A stretch of 64,000 bases of DNA, from contig NZ_JBAWKC010000005.1 of the NCBI RefSeq assembly GCF_044003965.1, positions 291,152-355,151 on the forward strand, written 5' to 3'. Positions 54,521-63,980 of this stretch are shown piece by piece. A program made the position numbers and the translations under genes. Position 1 is the stretch's first letter. Each line of letters opens with the position of its first letter. The notes beneath the pieces are model-generated. The model saw only the letters and a program-made list of their open reading frames with translations, was not told the DNA's origin and made no database searches. Source of the DNA: Yeosuana aquiaggeris (lineage in GTDB: Bacteria > Bacteroidota > Bacteroidia > Flavobacteriales > Flavobacteriaceae).

Positions 54521-55222
54521 CTATGATGGTTCGTTTAAATGATCTAAAAACTCTAAAGAATTTGCTTCCATCTGATACACTACTTTATCTGTTTTTACAA
54601 CCAAGTGATTGAATGCCATAAAGGCAACAATTCCAACTATTAAACCAGCAACAGTAGTAGTCATAGCGGTGTAGAGTCCACTTGCTAAAACATCCATTTG
54701 GATGGTACCTCCAGCATTTGCCAATTCAAATATGGCTAATATCATTCCTATTACTGTACCAAGAAACCCAATCATTGGACCAGCCCCAGAAATGGTAGCC
54801 AATATACTTACATTTTTTTCAAGCTGATAGATCTCTAATCTTCCAGCATTTTCCAAAGCGGTGTTAATATCTGCTAATGGTTTCCCAATTCTGGAAATGC
54901 CCTTCCCAATTAATCTGGAAACAGGTGAATTCGCCTGTGCACATAAAATTTGAGCCGCATCAATTTTACCATGACTCACATGATCTTTGATTTGATTCAT
55001 AAAATTTGAGTCAATTTGGGTAGCTGCTTTAATTGCAAACAATCGTTCAAAATAAATATAAATAGCCAAAACAAGCATTAAAAACAACACGCCTATAATC
55101 AGCTGCCCTGCAAGACCGCCACTACTAATTAATTCAATTATTGAAAGTGTTTTTTCTACTGATTCTCCCTCTTGAAGTATATCAATGCCTTCTTGAGCAT
55201 TTTGTATTAATGTATTTAACAT
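54521..55222 (-). CDS. exbB: MotA/TolQ/ExbB proton channel family protein
   Basis: A 233-aa protein with three hydrophobic helices; the first follows SSGGLAGQLIIG and the second and third include GFLGTVIGMILAIFELA and TAMTTTVAGLIVGIVAF, the typical ExbB/TolQ blocks. It forms the proton-driven stator with ExbD and energises TonB. First gene of the exbB-exbD-tonB-folC run. Confidence 0.95.
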   Translation of the reverse strand: MLNTLIQNAQEGIDILQEGESVEKTLSIIELISSGGLAGQLIIGVLFLMLVLAIYIYFERLFAIKAATQIDSNFMNQIKDHVSHGKIDAAQILCAQANSPVSRLIGKGISRIGKPLADINTALENAGRLEIYQLEKNVSILATISGAGPMIGFLGTVIGMILAIFELANAGGTIQMDVLASGLYTAMTTTVAGLIVGIVAFMAFNHLVVKTDKVVYQMEANSLEFLDHLNEPS

Positions 55223-55276
55223 ATAGTATTTAATTTCTTACCGATTATATAACGTCTTAATTATTTTTAAAGTATA

Positions 55277-56671
55277 TTAAAATAATGTTCTTGTAAACAT
55301 AAATGCTGCGGCACCTACTAAAAACCCTATTAAGGCTAACCAGGAAATCTTTTTTAAATACCAGAAAAAATCAATTTTCTCCATTCCCATAGCAACAACA
55401 CCTGCAGCTGAGCCTATAATTAACATACTACCTCCTGTACCTGCTGAATATGCTACAAAATGCCATAATTCATTATCCATTGGTTCTGAGAACATCCCTA
55501 AACTGGCAGCCACTAAAGGCACATTATCAATAACAGCAGAACCAACCCCTAATAAGAGAATGACTAAATCTGAAACTCCTGAATGATGCAATTCTGTTCC
55601 TAACATCGGCATATTTTCTTTTAAAGAATTGGCAAACTCAAACAATATGCCTAAAGATTCCAGAGCGGCAACCGCCATTAATATCCCTAAGAAGAATAAG
55701 ATACTCGGTAGTTCAATTTTTGATAATGAATGATGCACAGGACTGTGCAATGCATGCGCATCACTTTCTTCTGAATCAAACACAGTCAAACTAAATTTAG
55801 AACTGGTATACATTTCAGCAAATATAGCTACTACACCTAAGGAAAGCATCATGCCAACATATGGAGGCAAATGCGTTATCATTTTAAATATTGGAACAAA
55901 TACAATAGCACCTAAACCTAAATAAAGCATAGTACTACTGAATCTCGATTTCTTTTTTTCTTCAACTTCTTCTCCATGCTCCAATTCCCCTCTGAAAATT
56001 GGAAGAAAAGAGGCAATAACTGTTGGTACTGCCATACATAAAAAAGAGGGTACAAATAAATATCCGATTAAATGTCCTGTACTTACTTTTTTACCAATCC
56101 ACAACATAGTAGTAGTGACATCTCCTATAGGAGACCATGCCCCACCTGCATTGGCGGCAATAATAATTAACCCGGCATAATAAAGACGAACATCTCTGTC
56201 TTTTACTATTTTTTGTAGAATTGAAATAAGAACTATAGTCGCTGTTAAGTTATCTATAATGGCTGATAAAATAAAGGCCAGAATTGAAAAAATCCATAAA
56301 ATTTTTGTTTTCTTTTTGGTTTTAACAAAGTCTTTTATAGTTGAAAAACCATCAAAATAATCAATGATTTCAACAATAGTCATGGCTCCTAATAAGAAGA
56401 CCAAAATCTCGGCTGTTTTACCTAAATGGTGCAACAAGGTTTCCTCCATGAGATGCAATTTCTCTTCTCCTGACAGGAGACCAAACCCTTCGAGCATGGT
56501 ATGTTTAGCAGAATCAAACCATTGTGGAAAAGTTTCAATCCCCAACGAAATTAAAGCCCAACAAATAGCCATCATGACCAACGCCGGTATTAGTTTATCT
56601 ATTTTTAAACTATGCTCTAAAGTAATGGCTAAATAGCCCATTACAAATACCAAAATAATTGCTGCTTCCAT
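55277..56671 (-). CDS. nhaD: NhaD-type Na+/H+ antiporter
   Basis: A 464-aa polytopic membrane protein of the ion-transporter superfamily. Blocks with the NhaD pattern are GGAWSPIGDVTTTMLWIG and SAVIDNVPLVAASLGM, the latter a re-entrant segment with the conserved Asp. Sodium/proton exchange, important for marine and haloalkaline life, is predicted. It begins 9 bp after the glutamate/leucine dehydrogenase stop and is probably co-transcribed. Confidence 0.9.
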   Translation of the reverse strand: MEAAIILVFVMGYLAITLEHSLKIDKLIPALVMMAICWALISLGIETFPQWFDSAKHTMLEGFGLLSGEEKLHLMEETLLHHLGKTAEILVFLLGAMTIVEIIDYFDGFSTIKDFVKTKKKTKILWIFSILAFILSAIIDNLTATIVLISILQKIVKDRDVRLYYAGLIIIAANAGGAWSPIGDVTTTMLWIGKKVSTGHLIGYLFVPSFLCMAVPTVIASFLPIFRGELEHGEEVEEKKKSRFSSTMLYLGLGAIVFVPIFKMITHLPPYVGMMLSLGVVAIFAEMYTSSKFSLTVFDSEESDAHALHSPVHHSLSKIELPSILFFLGILMAVAALESLGILFEFANSLKENMPMLGTELHHSGVSDLVILLLGVGSAVIDNVPLVAASLGMFSEPMDNELWHFVAYSAGTGGSMLIIGSAAGVVAMGMEKIDFFWYLKKISWLALIGFLVGAAAFMFTRTLF

Positions 56672-56680
56672 AAATTATAC

Positions 56681-57910
56681 TTAAATGAGTTGGTCTAATG
56701 CGATTTCAAATGCGGTCTCGCTAATTCCTGTTTTACTATGTTTTTTATTATATACGTTTTCCAATGCTTCTTTGATTCTATTTGAAGTATCATTAAAAAT
56801 AGCTTCATCTGTCATTTGTACTTTTCGCTCCATAAAATAAGCAAAAACTCTGGCCATTCCACAATTGGAAATAAAGTCTGGTATTAAACTGACTCTATTA
56901 TCTGTATGCTCCATTATAGGCCCAAAGAAAATTTCCTTATCAGCAAAAGGCACATTAGCACCGCATGAAATTACTTCTAAACCACTATCAATGAGCTCAT
57001 CAATCTGATTAATAGTAATCAATCTTGAAGCGGCACAAGGTGCAAATATTTCAGCTTCAAGGGACCATATTTTTTTATTTATTTCTTCAAATGAAATTAA
57101 ATTCTTACTGACTAATGTATTGCCTGTTTTTGCTAAAAATAAACTTTTTATTTCTTCAAATGAAAATCCTTCTTCATTTATTAAGCCGCCCACGGCATCT
57201 ATAATTCCAACAATTTTAACGCCCATTTGAGACAGGTAAAAAGCTGCAGCTGCTCCAACATTACCAAATCCTTGAACTATTGCGCGTTTTCCTTCTACAT
57301 TTCCACCATATATAACATAAAATTGCTTTACTGCCTCTGCTACTCCAAACCCGGTAATCATATCAGCCACCGTGTATTTTCTTGAGACACTTGGCGAATA
57401 TATTGGGTTCTCAATAACTTTTATAACGCCCTGACGTAATTGTCCTATTCTATTTATTTTATCCGCTTCAGTGGGTTTAAAATGCCCGTTAAAGACCCCT
57501 TCTTGCGGATGCCAAACACCACTGGCTTCAGTAATTGGAATTACTTCGTGTATTTCATCAACATTTAAATCGCCTCCAGTACCATAATAACTTTTTAATA
57601 ATGGAGACACCACTTTATACCAGCGCTCTAAAACCTCTTTCTTTCTTGGATCATTAGGATCAAAATTAATTCCCGATTTAGCACCACCAATGGCCGGACC
57701 TGAAACGGTAAATTTAATTTCCATGGTTTTAGCCAGTGATAAAACTTCGTTCATATCAAGACCTTTACGCATCCTAGTTCCTCCACCAGCTGCCCCGCCT
57801 CTTAATGAATTTATAACTACCCATCCTTCGGCTTCACTTTCAGAATCCTTCCAGTTAAAAACTATCTCTGGACTCTTATTTTCATACTTTTTTAATAATT
57901 CTTTCATCAA
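56681..57910 (-). CDS. Glu/Leu/Phe/Val dehydrogenase family protein
   Basis: A 409-aa amino-acid dehydrogenase. The catalytic Lys region is GPAIGGAKSGINFDP, and the NAD-binding domain has QGFGNVGAAAAFYLSQMG. The RGGAAGGGTRMRKG segment is part of the substrate site. Substrate specificity (glutamate or leucine and relatives) cannot be read with confidence from the sequence. First gene of a pair with nhaD. Confidence 0.88.
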   Translation of the reverse strand: MMKELLKKYENKSPEIVFNWKDSESEAEGWVVINSLRGGAAGGGTRMRKGLDMNEVLSLAKTMEIKFTVSGPAIGGAKSGINFDPNDPRKKEVLERWYKVVSPLLKSYYGTGGDLNVDEIHEVIPITEASGVWHPQEGVFNGHFKPTEADKINRIGQLRQGVIKVIENPIYSPSVSRKYTVADMITGFGVAEAVKQFYVIYGGNVEGKRAIVQGFGNVGAAAAFYLSQMGVKIVGIIDAVGGLINEEGFSFEEIKSLFLAKTGNTLVSKNLISFEEINKKIWSLEAEIFAPCAASRLITINQIDELIDSGLEVISCGANVPFADKEIFFGPIMEHTDNRVSLIPDFISNCGMARVFAYFMERKVQMTDEAIFNDTSNRIKEALENVYNKKHSKTGISETAFEIALDQLI

Positions 57911-58061
57911 TTAATATTCAAAACAATTTTATTTAATAAGTTATAAGTTCTACACATTAAATATGAAAGGTCAAAGCTGAGTCATCTTGGAAAGTGATTT
58001 AATTATTAATATAACAAATATAAAAAACTATCAACCCTAATGGTTTAATTTTTAAAAAATT

Positions 58062-59126
58062 TTATTCGTGAAATATGTTGCCGGAACTATGATCATGCCG
58101 TGCTCCAGTGACTGATTGTAAACAATTATTTTCTCCTCTTAGTTTTAAAACACCTAAAAAACCAAAAATTAAAGCTTCTTTAAATTCAATGATTTCTTTT
58201 GAAGGTATCATAATGGTGTTTTTTGAAAAAGTTTTAATTCTTGACATTAAAAAATCATTGTACACACCACCACCAGTAACTAAGGCAGAAACATGAGTTC
58301 TTTTATTTATTTCTTTAGAAATTTGTAGCGCAATATGTTCAATAAAGGTTCTCAAAATATCTTTAAACTCCAGATTAAAAGAATCAATTAATGGAATTAT
58401 AACCGATTTTACCCATTCTAAACCTAAAGATTTAGGAAAGGTTTTTTTATAATAATCCAGATTATTTAATTGCTCCAATAAATCATTATTCGTTTTTCCT
58501 GTCAAAGCAATCCTTCCACCATCATCAAAATCATAACCCAATTGCTTTACATAATAATTTAAAACAATATTAACCGGACATATGTCATATGCAATTCTTT
58601 GATTATCCATTTCATAAGAGATATTTGCAAACCCACCAAGATTTAAACAAAATTCGTACTGACAAAACAATAAGGCATCACCTATAGGAACTAATGGAGC
58701 ACCTTGTCCACCCAACTCAACATCTTGAACTCTAAAATCACAAACAATGGTTTGTTCTAATAGAGAAGCTAAAATTGGTAAATTACCTATTTGATAGGTC
58801 ATTTTTTTATGCGGTTGATGTAAAGCCGTATGACCATGAGTGCAAATAGCATCAATGTCATTAATATTATACCGAACAATAAAATCCTTTATTTTAGAAG
58901 CGAGATATCTTGTATAATCTTCATCTATTTGGCGCAATTCAATTTCTGATAATAACACCAAATCTTTAAGGGTAGTATTCCAATACGCACTGTAAGCGAG
59001 GGTCTCTGCATAAAGAATTTGAAAACTCCATTTGGTACCGAAATTAAAAGTGGTGTAAACCAGGTCTATACCATCAAGGGAAGTCCCAGACATCACGCCA
59101 ATTACTTTATATTGAGATTTTATCAT
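58062..59126 (-). CDS. anmK: Anhydro-N-acetylmuramic acid kinase
   Basis: A 354-aa sugar kinase of the ASKHA fold. The N-terminus IGVMSGTSLDGIDL is the AnmK signature, followed by CTHGHTALHQP, FRVQDVELGGQGAPL and NLGGFANI. It phosphorylates anhMurNAc released by peptidoglycan turnover so that it can be recycled. It is divergent from an acyl-CoA dehydrogenase gene. Confidence 0.94.
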   Translation of the reverse strand: MIKSQYKVIGVMSGTSLDGIDLVYTTFNFGTKWSFQILYAETLAYSAYWNTTLKDLVLLSEIELRQIDEDYTRYLASKIKDFIVRYNINDIDAICTHGHTALHQPHKKMTYQIGNLPILASLLEQTIVCDFRVQDVELGGQGAPLVPIGDALLFCQYEFCLNLGGFANISYEMDNQRIAYDICPVNIVLNYYVKQLGYDFDDGGRIALTGKTNNDLLEQLNNLDYYKKTFPKSLGLEWVKSVIIPLIDSFNLEFKDILRTFIEHIALQISKEINKRTHVSALVTGGGVYNDFLMSRIKTFSKNTIMIPSKEIIEFKEALIFGFLGVLKLRGENNCLQSVTGARHDHSSGNIFHE

Positions 59127-59150
59127 ATTCAGTAAAATTAATAATACTCA

Positions 59151-59181
59151 TTGAAAAATTCCTATTAAAAACATATATTTG
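59151..59181 (+). promoter_or_regulatory. Promoter of the acyl-CoA dehydrogenase
   Basis: TTG (59151-59153), a 20-bp spacer and TATATTTG (59174-59181) match the Bacteroidota consensus. The box overlaps the upstream-most ATG of the open frame, so that ATG cannot be the start. Confidence 0.75.
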
Positions 59182-59220
59182 TGTAGGTTTTTTATCAAAT
59201 TAATAATTTATTTTTTACTT

Positions 59221-60363
59221 ATGGATTTTAATCTTACCGAAGAGCATATGATGATTCGCGACGCCGCTCGTGATTTTGCACAAAACGAATTACTTCCTGG
59301 TGTTATAGAACGCGATGAAACTCAACATTTTCCTGATGAGTTAGTAAAAAAAATGGGGGCTCTAGGTTTTATGGGAATCATGGTAGATCCAAAATATGGA
59401 GGTAGTGGTATGGATGCTATTTCTTATGTCCTTATTATGGAAGAATTATCGAAAATAGATGCATCGGCATCAGTCATAGTCTCAGTAAATAATTCATTAG
59501 TGTGTTATGGCCTTGAGGCATTTGGAACGGAGGCTCAAAAACAAAAATATTTACCCAAATTAGCCACTGGTGAATTTATTGGAGCGTTTTGTTTAAGTGA
59601 ACCTGAAGCAGGAAGTGATGCTACTTCACAAAAAACATCTGCTATTGATAAAGGAGATTATTATATCCTAAACGGCACAAAAAACTGGATTACTAATGGC
59701 GGCCGCTCCGATGTTTACCTAGTCATTGCTCAAACCGATAAAGACAAAGGGTCACATGGCATTAATGCTTTTATTGTTGAAAAAGGAATGGAAGGTTTTC
59801 ACATTGGTCCAAAAGAAAATAAATTGGGAATAAGAGGTAGTGATACCCATACATTACAATTTAATGATGTTAAAGTACCCAAAGAAAACCGCATTGGTGA
59901 TGATGGCTTTGGTTTTAGATTTGCAATGAAAACTTTGTCTGGCGGACGTATTGGTATTGCTGCACAAGCCTTAGGGATTGCACAAGGAGCATATGAACTG
60001 GCAAGAAAATATTCAAAGGAACGAAAAGCTTTTGGAACTGAAATTTCAAATCATCAGGCCATTGCCTTTAAGTTAGCCGATATGTATACGGATATTACTG
60101 CAGCACGTCATTTAGTGATGCAAGCAGCCTGGGATAAAGACCAAGGAAATAATTATGATGTCTCTAGTGCCGTTGCAAAATTATACGCTTCTAAAGTGGC
60201 GATGGAACATACCGTGGAAGCAGTACAAATACATGGTGGTAATGGTTTTGTAAAAGATTACCATGTTGAACGTTTAATGCGCGATGCCAAAATTACTCAG
60301 ATTTATGAAGGTACTTCTGAAATTCAGAAAATAGTCATTTCAAGAAGTATACTAAGAGATTAA
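59221..60363 (+). CDS. Acyl-CoA dehydrogenase
   Basis: A 380-aa flavoenzyme of the acyl-CoA dehydrogenase family, introducing the alpha-beta double bond in beta-oxidation or branched-chain amino-acid catabolism. FAD-binding blocks are AFCLSEPEAGSDA and GTKNWITNGG; the catalytic Glu is in QIYEGTSEIQ near the C-terminus, the short-chain-type position. The start at MDFNLTEEH follows the promoter by 39 bp and gives the standard length; 14 earlier codons overlap the promoter. Confidence 0.95.
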   Translation: MDFNLTEEHMMIRDAARDFAQNELLPGVIERDETQHFPDELVKKMGALGFMGIMVDPKYGGSGMDAISYVLIMEELSKIDASASVIVSVNNSLVCYGLEAFGTEAQKQKYLPKLATGEFIGAFCLSEPEAGSDATSQKTSAIDKGDYYILNGTKNWITNGGRSDVYLVIAQTDKDKGSHGINAFIVEKGMEGFHIGPKENKLGIRGSDTHTLQFNDVKVPKENRIGDDGFGFRFAMKTLSGGRIGIAAQALGIAQGAYELARKYSKERKAFGTEISNHQAIAFKLADMYTDITAARHLVMQAAWDKDQGNNYDVSSAVAKLYASKVAMEHTVEAVQIHGGNGFVKDYHVERLMRDAKITQIYEGTSEIQKIVISRSILRD

Positions 60364-60384
60364 TTAAATTGTTTTAAAATTAAA

Positions 60385-61254
60385 TTAGTTCCAATTCATA
60401 TTGGAATAATGCTTCGCTAGATACTCTTTTAAAATTGCAATATCTTCTTTTGAAGTAAGGTCCGGAACATGCTCTGAAATTGGGATGGCATGAACTGATT
60501 TTGAATTATCTTTCACCATATTTAATAAGGCAGTTGGAAGCTCTTTTTCATTTCTTATTTCATTAACAGGGCAATTTTCCACATAATCTGTAAACAGGTT
60601 TCCATCAAATTTAAAGATGTTCATACTTACCTGAAGCTTACCCAATTTATCTTTATAAAGCTCCGAATCTTCAATTGAAGGTTTTTCAATAATATCTTTC
60701 AAAAAGCCGTTTTCATCAATATATACCAAAGCAAATCTCGCTATTCGTTCCATATTAAATTGCAAGGCATCTCTATCGTAGCTCACGAGCGCATTGTTAT
60801 GCCTAGAATTGCGTAATTTTTCTAAAGCAATCACAGAATACAAATTATCACTATTGCAAACGGTATATGTTTTAGTTCTTAACTCCGGATATTGTTTTAT
60901 TGCCTGACTCAAAGCATCCGCTGTACCAAAAGGTTTTTCTCTGAACGCAGGAATATATTGAATGGCATAATTAATTATCAGTCCATGAAAATTATTCCCA
61001 TTTGATTTATCTCCATAAAACTCCTTTATTAAATTTTCATTTTCACCTATTACAATATATATTCTTTTATAGCCTGCCCTTTTTGCGTTGAACAATAAAT
61101 AATCCATCACAGGTCTCCCTGTAATGTCCAAACTAATAAGTGATTTGGCCCTAGTATTGGCTTGTATGGCCAAATCATCTCCTAACTCAACATCTGTTGA
61201 GTTTTTCATTCGTGATGAGGCACCACCAGCCAAAATAATTATAGTATCATGCAT
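60385..61254 (-). CDS. Sugar nucleotidyltransferase
   Basis: A 289-aa nucleotidyltransferase of the GT-A fold with IILAGGASSRM at the N-terminus and a later KPFGTADALSQA; SDNLYS provides the metal site. It lacks a fused second domain. It would activate a sugar-1-phosphate to a nucleotide sugar. Because it follows a GHMP kinase after 5 bp and a GH109-like gene upstream of that, the sugar is probably an N-acetylhexosamine or related sugar made by the kinase. Confidence 0.85.
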   Translation of the reverse strand: MHDTIIILAGGASSRMKNSTDVELGDDLAIQANTRAKSLISLDITGRPVMDYLLFNAKRAGYKRIYIVIGENENLIKEFYGDKSNGNNFHGLIINYAIQYIPAFREKPFGTADALSQAIKQYPELRTKTYTVCNSDNLYSVIALEKLRNSRHNNALVSYDRDALQFNMERIARFALVYIDENGFLKDIIEKPSIEDSELYKDKLGKLQVSMNIFKFDGNLFTDYVENCPVNEIRNEKELPTALLNMVKDNSKSVHAIPISEHVPDLTSKEDIAILKEYLAKHYSNMNWN

Positions 61255-61259
61255 ATTTA

Positions 61260-62351
61260 CTAATCCATTAACCTTGCTCCCATATCCACATTCACCTTAT
61301 ATGCCGCCTTGCCTCCCGCATTATTTATAGCTTCTATGACTTTTTGTTCCTTTTCCAATGGCGCAACAGCCACAATACTTCCACCACCACCGGATCCTAC
61401 AATCTTAACGCCATAAGCTCCCGCTTGAATGGCCTTTGATACCATTTGATCAATTAAAGGAACTGTTATTTTAAGAATATCTTTTAAAACCAAATGATGT
61501 TCATTCATTAAAGTTCCCAAATAGCGTAGATTGGGTTTTTCCTTTTTAAACTCATTAAAAGCTTTTAAAGTAATGGAATGGTTTTTAAGTGCTGCAAAAA
61601 AATAAGGTCTTAATTCAAAAGGAATATCTTTCTCATAATCTTTATATTCTTCAAGAATGGCGGATTTAATTTCAAATTCCGGATTTTTTAATTTTACATA
61701 TTCAATCGCTTTTAAGGCATTATCCTTTCTGTTTCCTAAAGTATTTATTGTTTCCTTTTTAATACCAGATTCACCCACAATTAATCCATCCATATTTTTC
61801 TGAATTATTTCAAAAGAAGCTCTTTCACTAGTATTAATGAATAAAACATTACCCATACTTATGGTATATTGATCCATTATTCCGCCTGGCTCTTTATGCT
61901 CTAAAACTTCAGCTTCATAGGCCATTCTAGCAATTAATTCTACAGTTGTTTCATATGTCGACCCAAAAGCTTCCAATAAAAAACGAATCCAAGCAATTAT
62001 TAATGCAGATGAGCTTGAAAGACCTGCATTTATGGGTAAATCTCCCGTTATTGTGATATCAAATCCTCTGTCCGGGATACAACCATATCGTTTTAATACT
62101 TTTAGTGAAGATGCAAAATAATCTCTTTTTTCTAAATGTTTAAAATCATCATAAATGTCGATGAGGCGTTCTTCTCCAATATCCGGCAACTGAATTTTAA
62201 ACACAGAAAATGAATTTTCAAAAGCATTAAGACTTATATATTTATTTATTGCACAAGCAATTACGGGTAAACCTAGGTAATCCTGGTGATCACCAAATAA
62301 ACAAGTTCTACCAGGGGATAATATTTTTATTATTTTGTTATTTTTTTTCAC
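61260..62351 (-). CDS. GHMP-family sugar kinase
   Basis: A 363-aa GHMP kinase related to galactokinase and mevalonate kinase. The N-terminal ILSPGRTCLFGDHQDY holds the substrate motif, GLSSSSALI the phosphate loop, and KIVGSGGGGSIVAV the third motif. Its product would be a sugar-1-phosphate, the substrate for the next gene's nucleotidyltransferase. The sugar is not identified; galactose, N-acetylgalactosamine or a related sugar are candidates. Confidence 0.88.
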   Translation of the reverse strand: MKKNNKIIKILSPGRTCLFGDHQDYLGLPVIACAINKYISLNAFENSFSVFKIQLPDIGEERLIDIYDDFKHLEKRDYFASSLKVLKRYGCIPDRGFDITITGDLPINAGLSSSSALIIAWIRFLLEAFGSTYETTVELIARMAYEAEVLEHKEPGGIMDQYTISMGNVLFINTSERASFEIIQKNMDGLIVGESGIKKETINTLGNRKDNALKAIEYVKLKNPEFEIKSAILEEYKDYEKDIPFELRPYFFAALKNHSITLKAFNEFKKEKPNLRYLGTLMNEHHLVLKDILKITVPLIDQMVSKAIQAGAYGVKIVGSGGGGSIVAVAPLEKEQKVIEAINNAGGKAAYKVNVDMGARLMD

Positions 62352-62387
62352 GAGATGTCTAGTAAAGATTCTTAAGTCACTTCAAAA

Positions 62388-63755
62388 TTAATAAGTATCC
62401 TTAATCCAGTCATAAGGTTTGCGCTTCATCCACAACCCTCTTGTAAAATCCGGAAAATCCTGAGGTTCCCCGTTATTCTCAATGGAAATTTCAGATAAAG
62501 GCGTAATGGCGCTCCAGGCGGCTGCATCGTAAACATCCAATGGTGGCGCAATATTTTGTTTCGCGGATTCTATAAAAGCATTCATCACAAAAAAGTCCAT
62601 CCCACCATGTCCAGCCCCCATAGCATGTTCACCAAACTTTTTCCATAAGGGATGATCATATTTTTCTAACCATTTATCCGCTTCATCCCATTTATGAGGC
62701 TCAGACATTCCTTCAATATACATTCTGTTTCCATCCACTTCCCATAAACCGTTTGCTCCCTGAACCCGAAACCCTAATGAATAAGGACGTGGTAAATTAC
62801 AATCATGGGTTACAATAATGGTTTCTCCCATGGTTGTTTCAATCATTGAAGTTATAACATCCCCTTGCTTAAACTTGATATTAGCATTTGGATGATTAGC
62901 TCCACCATTTTTAACAATATAATTATGTAACCCTATACTTTTTGTTGCATTTGAAGTAATTGACGAGAAACGATTGCCTCTATTAATGTTACACATGGTT
63001 GCCATAGGACCAACCCCGTGGGTTGGATAAACATCTGCATTTCTTGCCACTGAATGTTGTGTACGCCATTTTGATTCAGAAATCCCATTTTCACCAAATT
63101 CTACGCCTTTTCCATAAGCACTTTTACCATCATTCAATTTAACAAAACGCAAATCATGTTGATATCCACATCTAAAATGTACCAATTCTCCAAACACATT
63201 TTGTTTAACCATGTTTAGAACAGCCATAATATCTCGTCGGTAATTAACATTTTCCAAGATCATCAGATGCGTTCCTGTCGATTCATGAGTATTCACTAAA
63301 TCCCAGCATTCTTCCATAGTATTAGCTGCTGAAACTTCAACCCCTGTATACTTTCCGGCCAACATAGCATCTTTTGACATTCTTGTGTGCCATAACCACG
63401 GTGTGGAAATAATTACCGCATCAACATTATCTAAGTTTAATAAATTCCTATAATCAAGCTCATTTTTACCAAAAACTTCTGGTTTTGGTTTATTTAAATC
63501 CTTAATTAATTGTAAAGCGAAATCAATTCGTTGAGCATCAATATCACATAGCGCGGTGACTAAAACATCATCTCTTAAAAGCACATTACTCAAATGATTG
63601 GTTCCTCTTAAACCAACACCAATTAAGCCTAATTTGAGCTTTTCCTTTTTATTATATTCATTACTACCAAAAGTAAAGCTAGGATATACAGATATACCAG
63701 TTCCAACTATCGCTGTCTTTCTAATAAAGTTACGTCTTGAATTTTGTGTGCTCAT
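62388..63755 (-). CDS. Gfo/Idh/MocA oxidoreductase, GH109-like glycosidase
   Basis: A 455-aa protein with a twin-arginine-like N-terminus (SRRNFIRKTAIVGTG) and a Rossmann fold (GLIGVGLRGTNH). Segments ENVNYRRDIMAVLNMV, YPTHGVGPMATM and PYSLGFRVQGANG match the GH109 family, whose NAD-dependent members remove alpha-N-acetylgalactosamine. Export to the periplasm by Tat is predicted. The two following genes encode a kinase and a nucleotidyltransferase, so together they could release and activate an amino sugar. Family-level confidence is high; the exact substrate is not proven. Confidence 0.85.
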   Translation of the reverse strand: MSTQNSRRNFIRKTAIVGTGISVYPSFTFGSNEYNKKEKLKLGLIGVGLRGTNHLSNVLLRDDVLVTALCDIDAQRIDFALQLIKDLNKPKPEVFGKNELDYRNLLNLDNVDAVIISTPWLWHTRMSKDAMLAGKYTGVEVSAANTMEECWDLVNTHESTGTHLMILENVNYRRDIMAVLNMVKQNVFGELVHFRCGYQHDLRFVKLNDGKSAYGKGVEFGENGISESKWRTQHSVARNADVYPTHGVGPMATMCNINRGNRFSSITSNATKSIGLHNYIVKNGGANHPNANIKFKQGDVITSMIETTMGETIIVTHDCNLPRPYSLGFRVQGANGLWEVDGNRMYIEGMSEPHKWDEADKWLEKYDHPLWKKFGEHAMGAGHGGMDFFVMNAFIESAKQNIAPPLDVYDAAAWSAITPLSEISIENNGEPQDFPDFTRGLWMKRKPYDWIKDTY

Positions 63756-63942
63756 CAGTCTAATTATTTGTTCCTAAAATTATATTTATTAAATATACTA
63801 GAAAAGTTGATAGACTTGAAAAGCCATTTATATCTTTTTCATATAAACCAATCAAATTTCAATAATTAGTTTAGAAAATCATTTATGTTTTTTAGAAAAT
63901 AATCTGTTTTTTATAGTTTTTAGGAAAGTAAATAACAACAAA

Positions 63943-63972
63943 AAACCCTTCATAAATAAATATGAAGGGTTT
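63943..63972 (-). terminator. Terminator of the rRNA operon
   Basis: A perfect 12-bp stem (63943-63954 with 63961-63972), 6-nt loop. On the minus strand it begins 9 bp after the 5S rRNA 3' end and ends in a T run. Confidence 0.85.
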
Positions 63973-63980
63973 CCAAAAAA

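Noticed and set aside
59179..59220. Upstream ATG for the acyl-CoA dehydrogenase
   Set aside because: It overlaps the -7 box TATATTTG of a full-consensus promoter; the start at 59221 gives the standard length.
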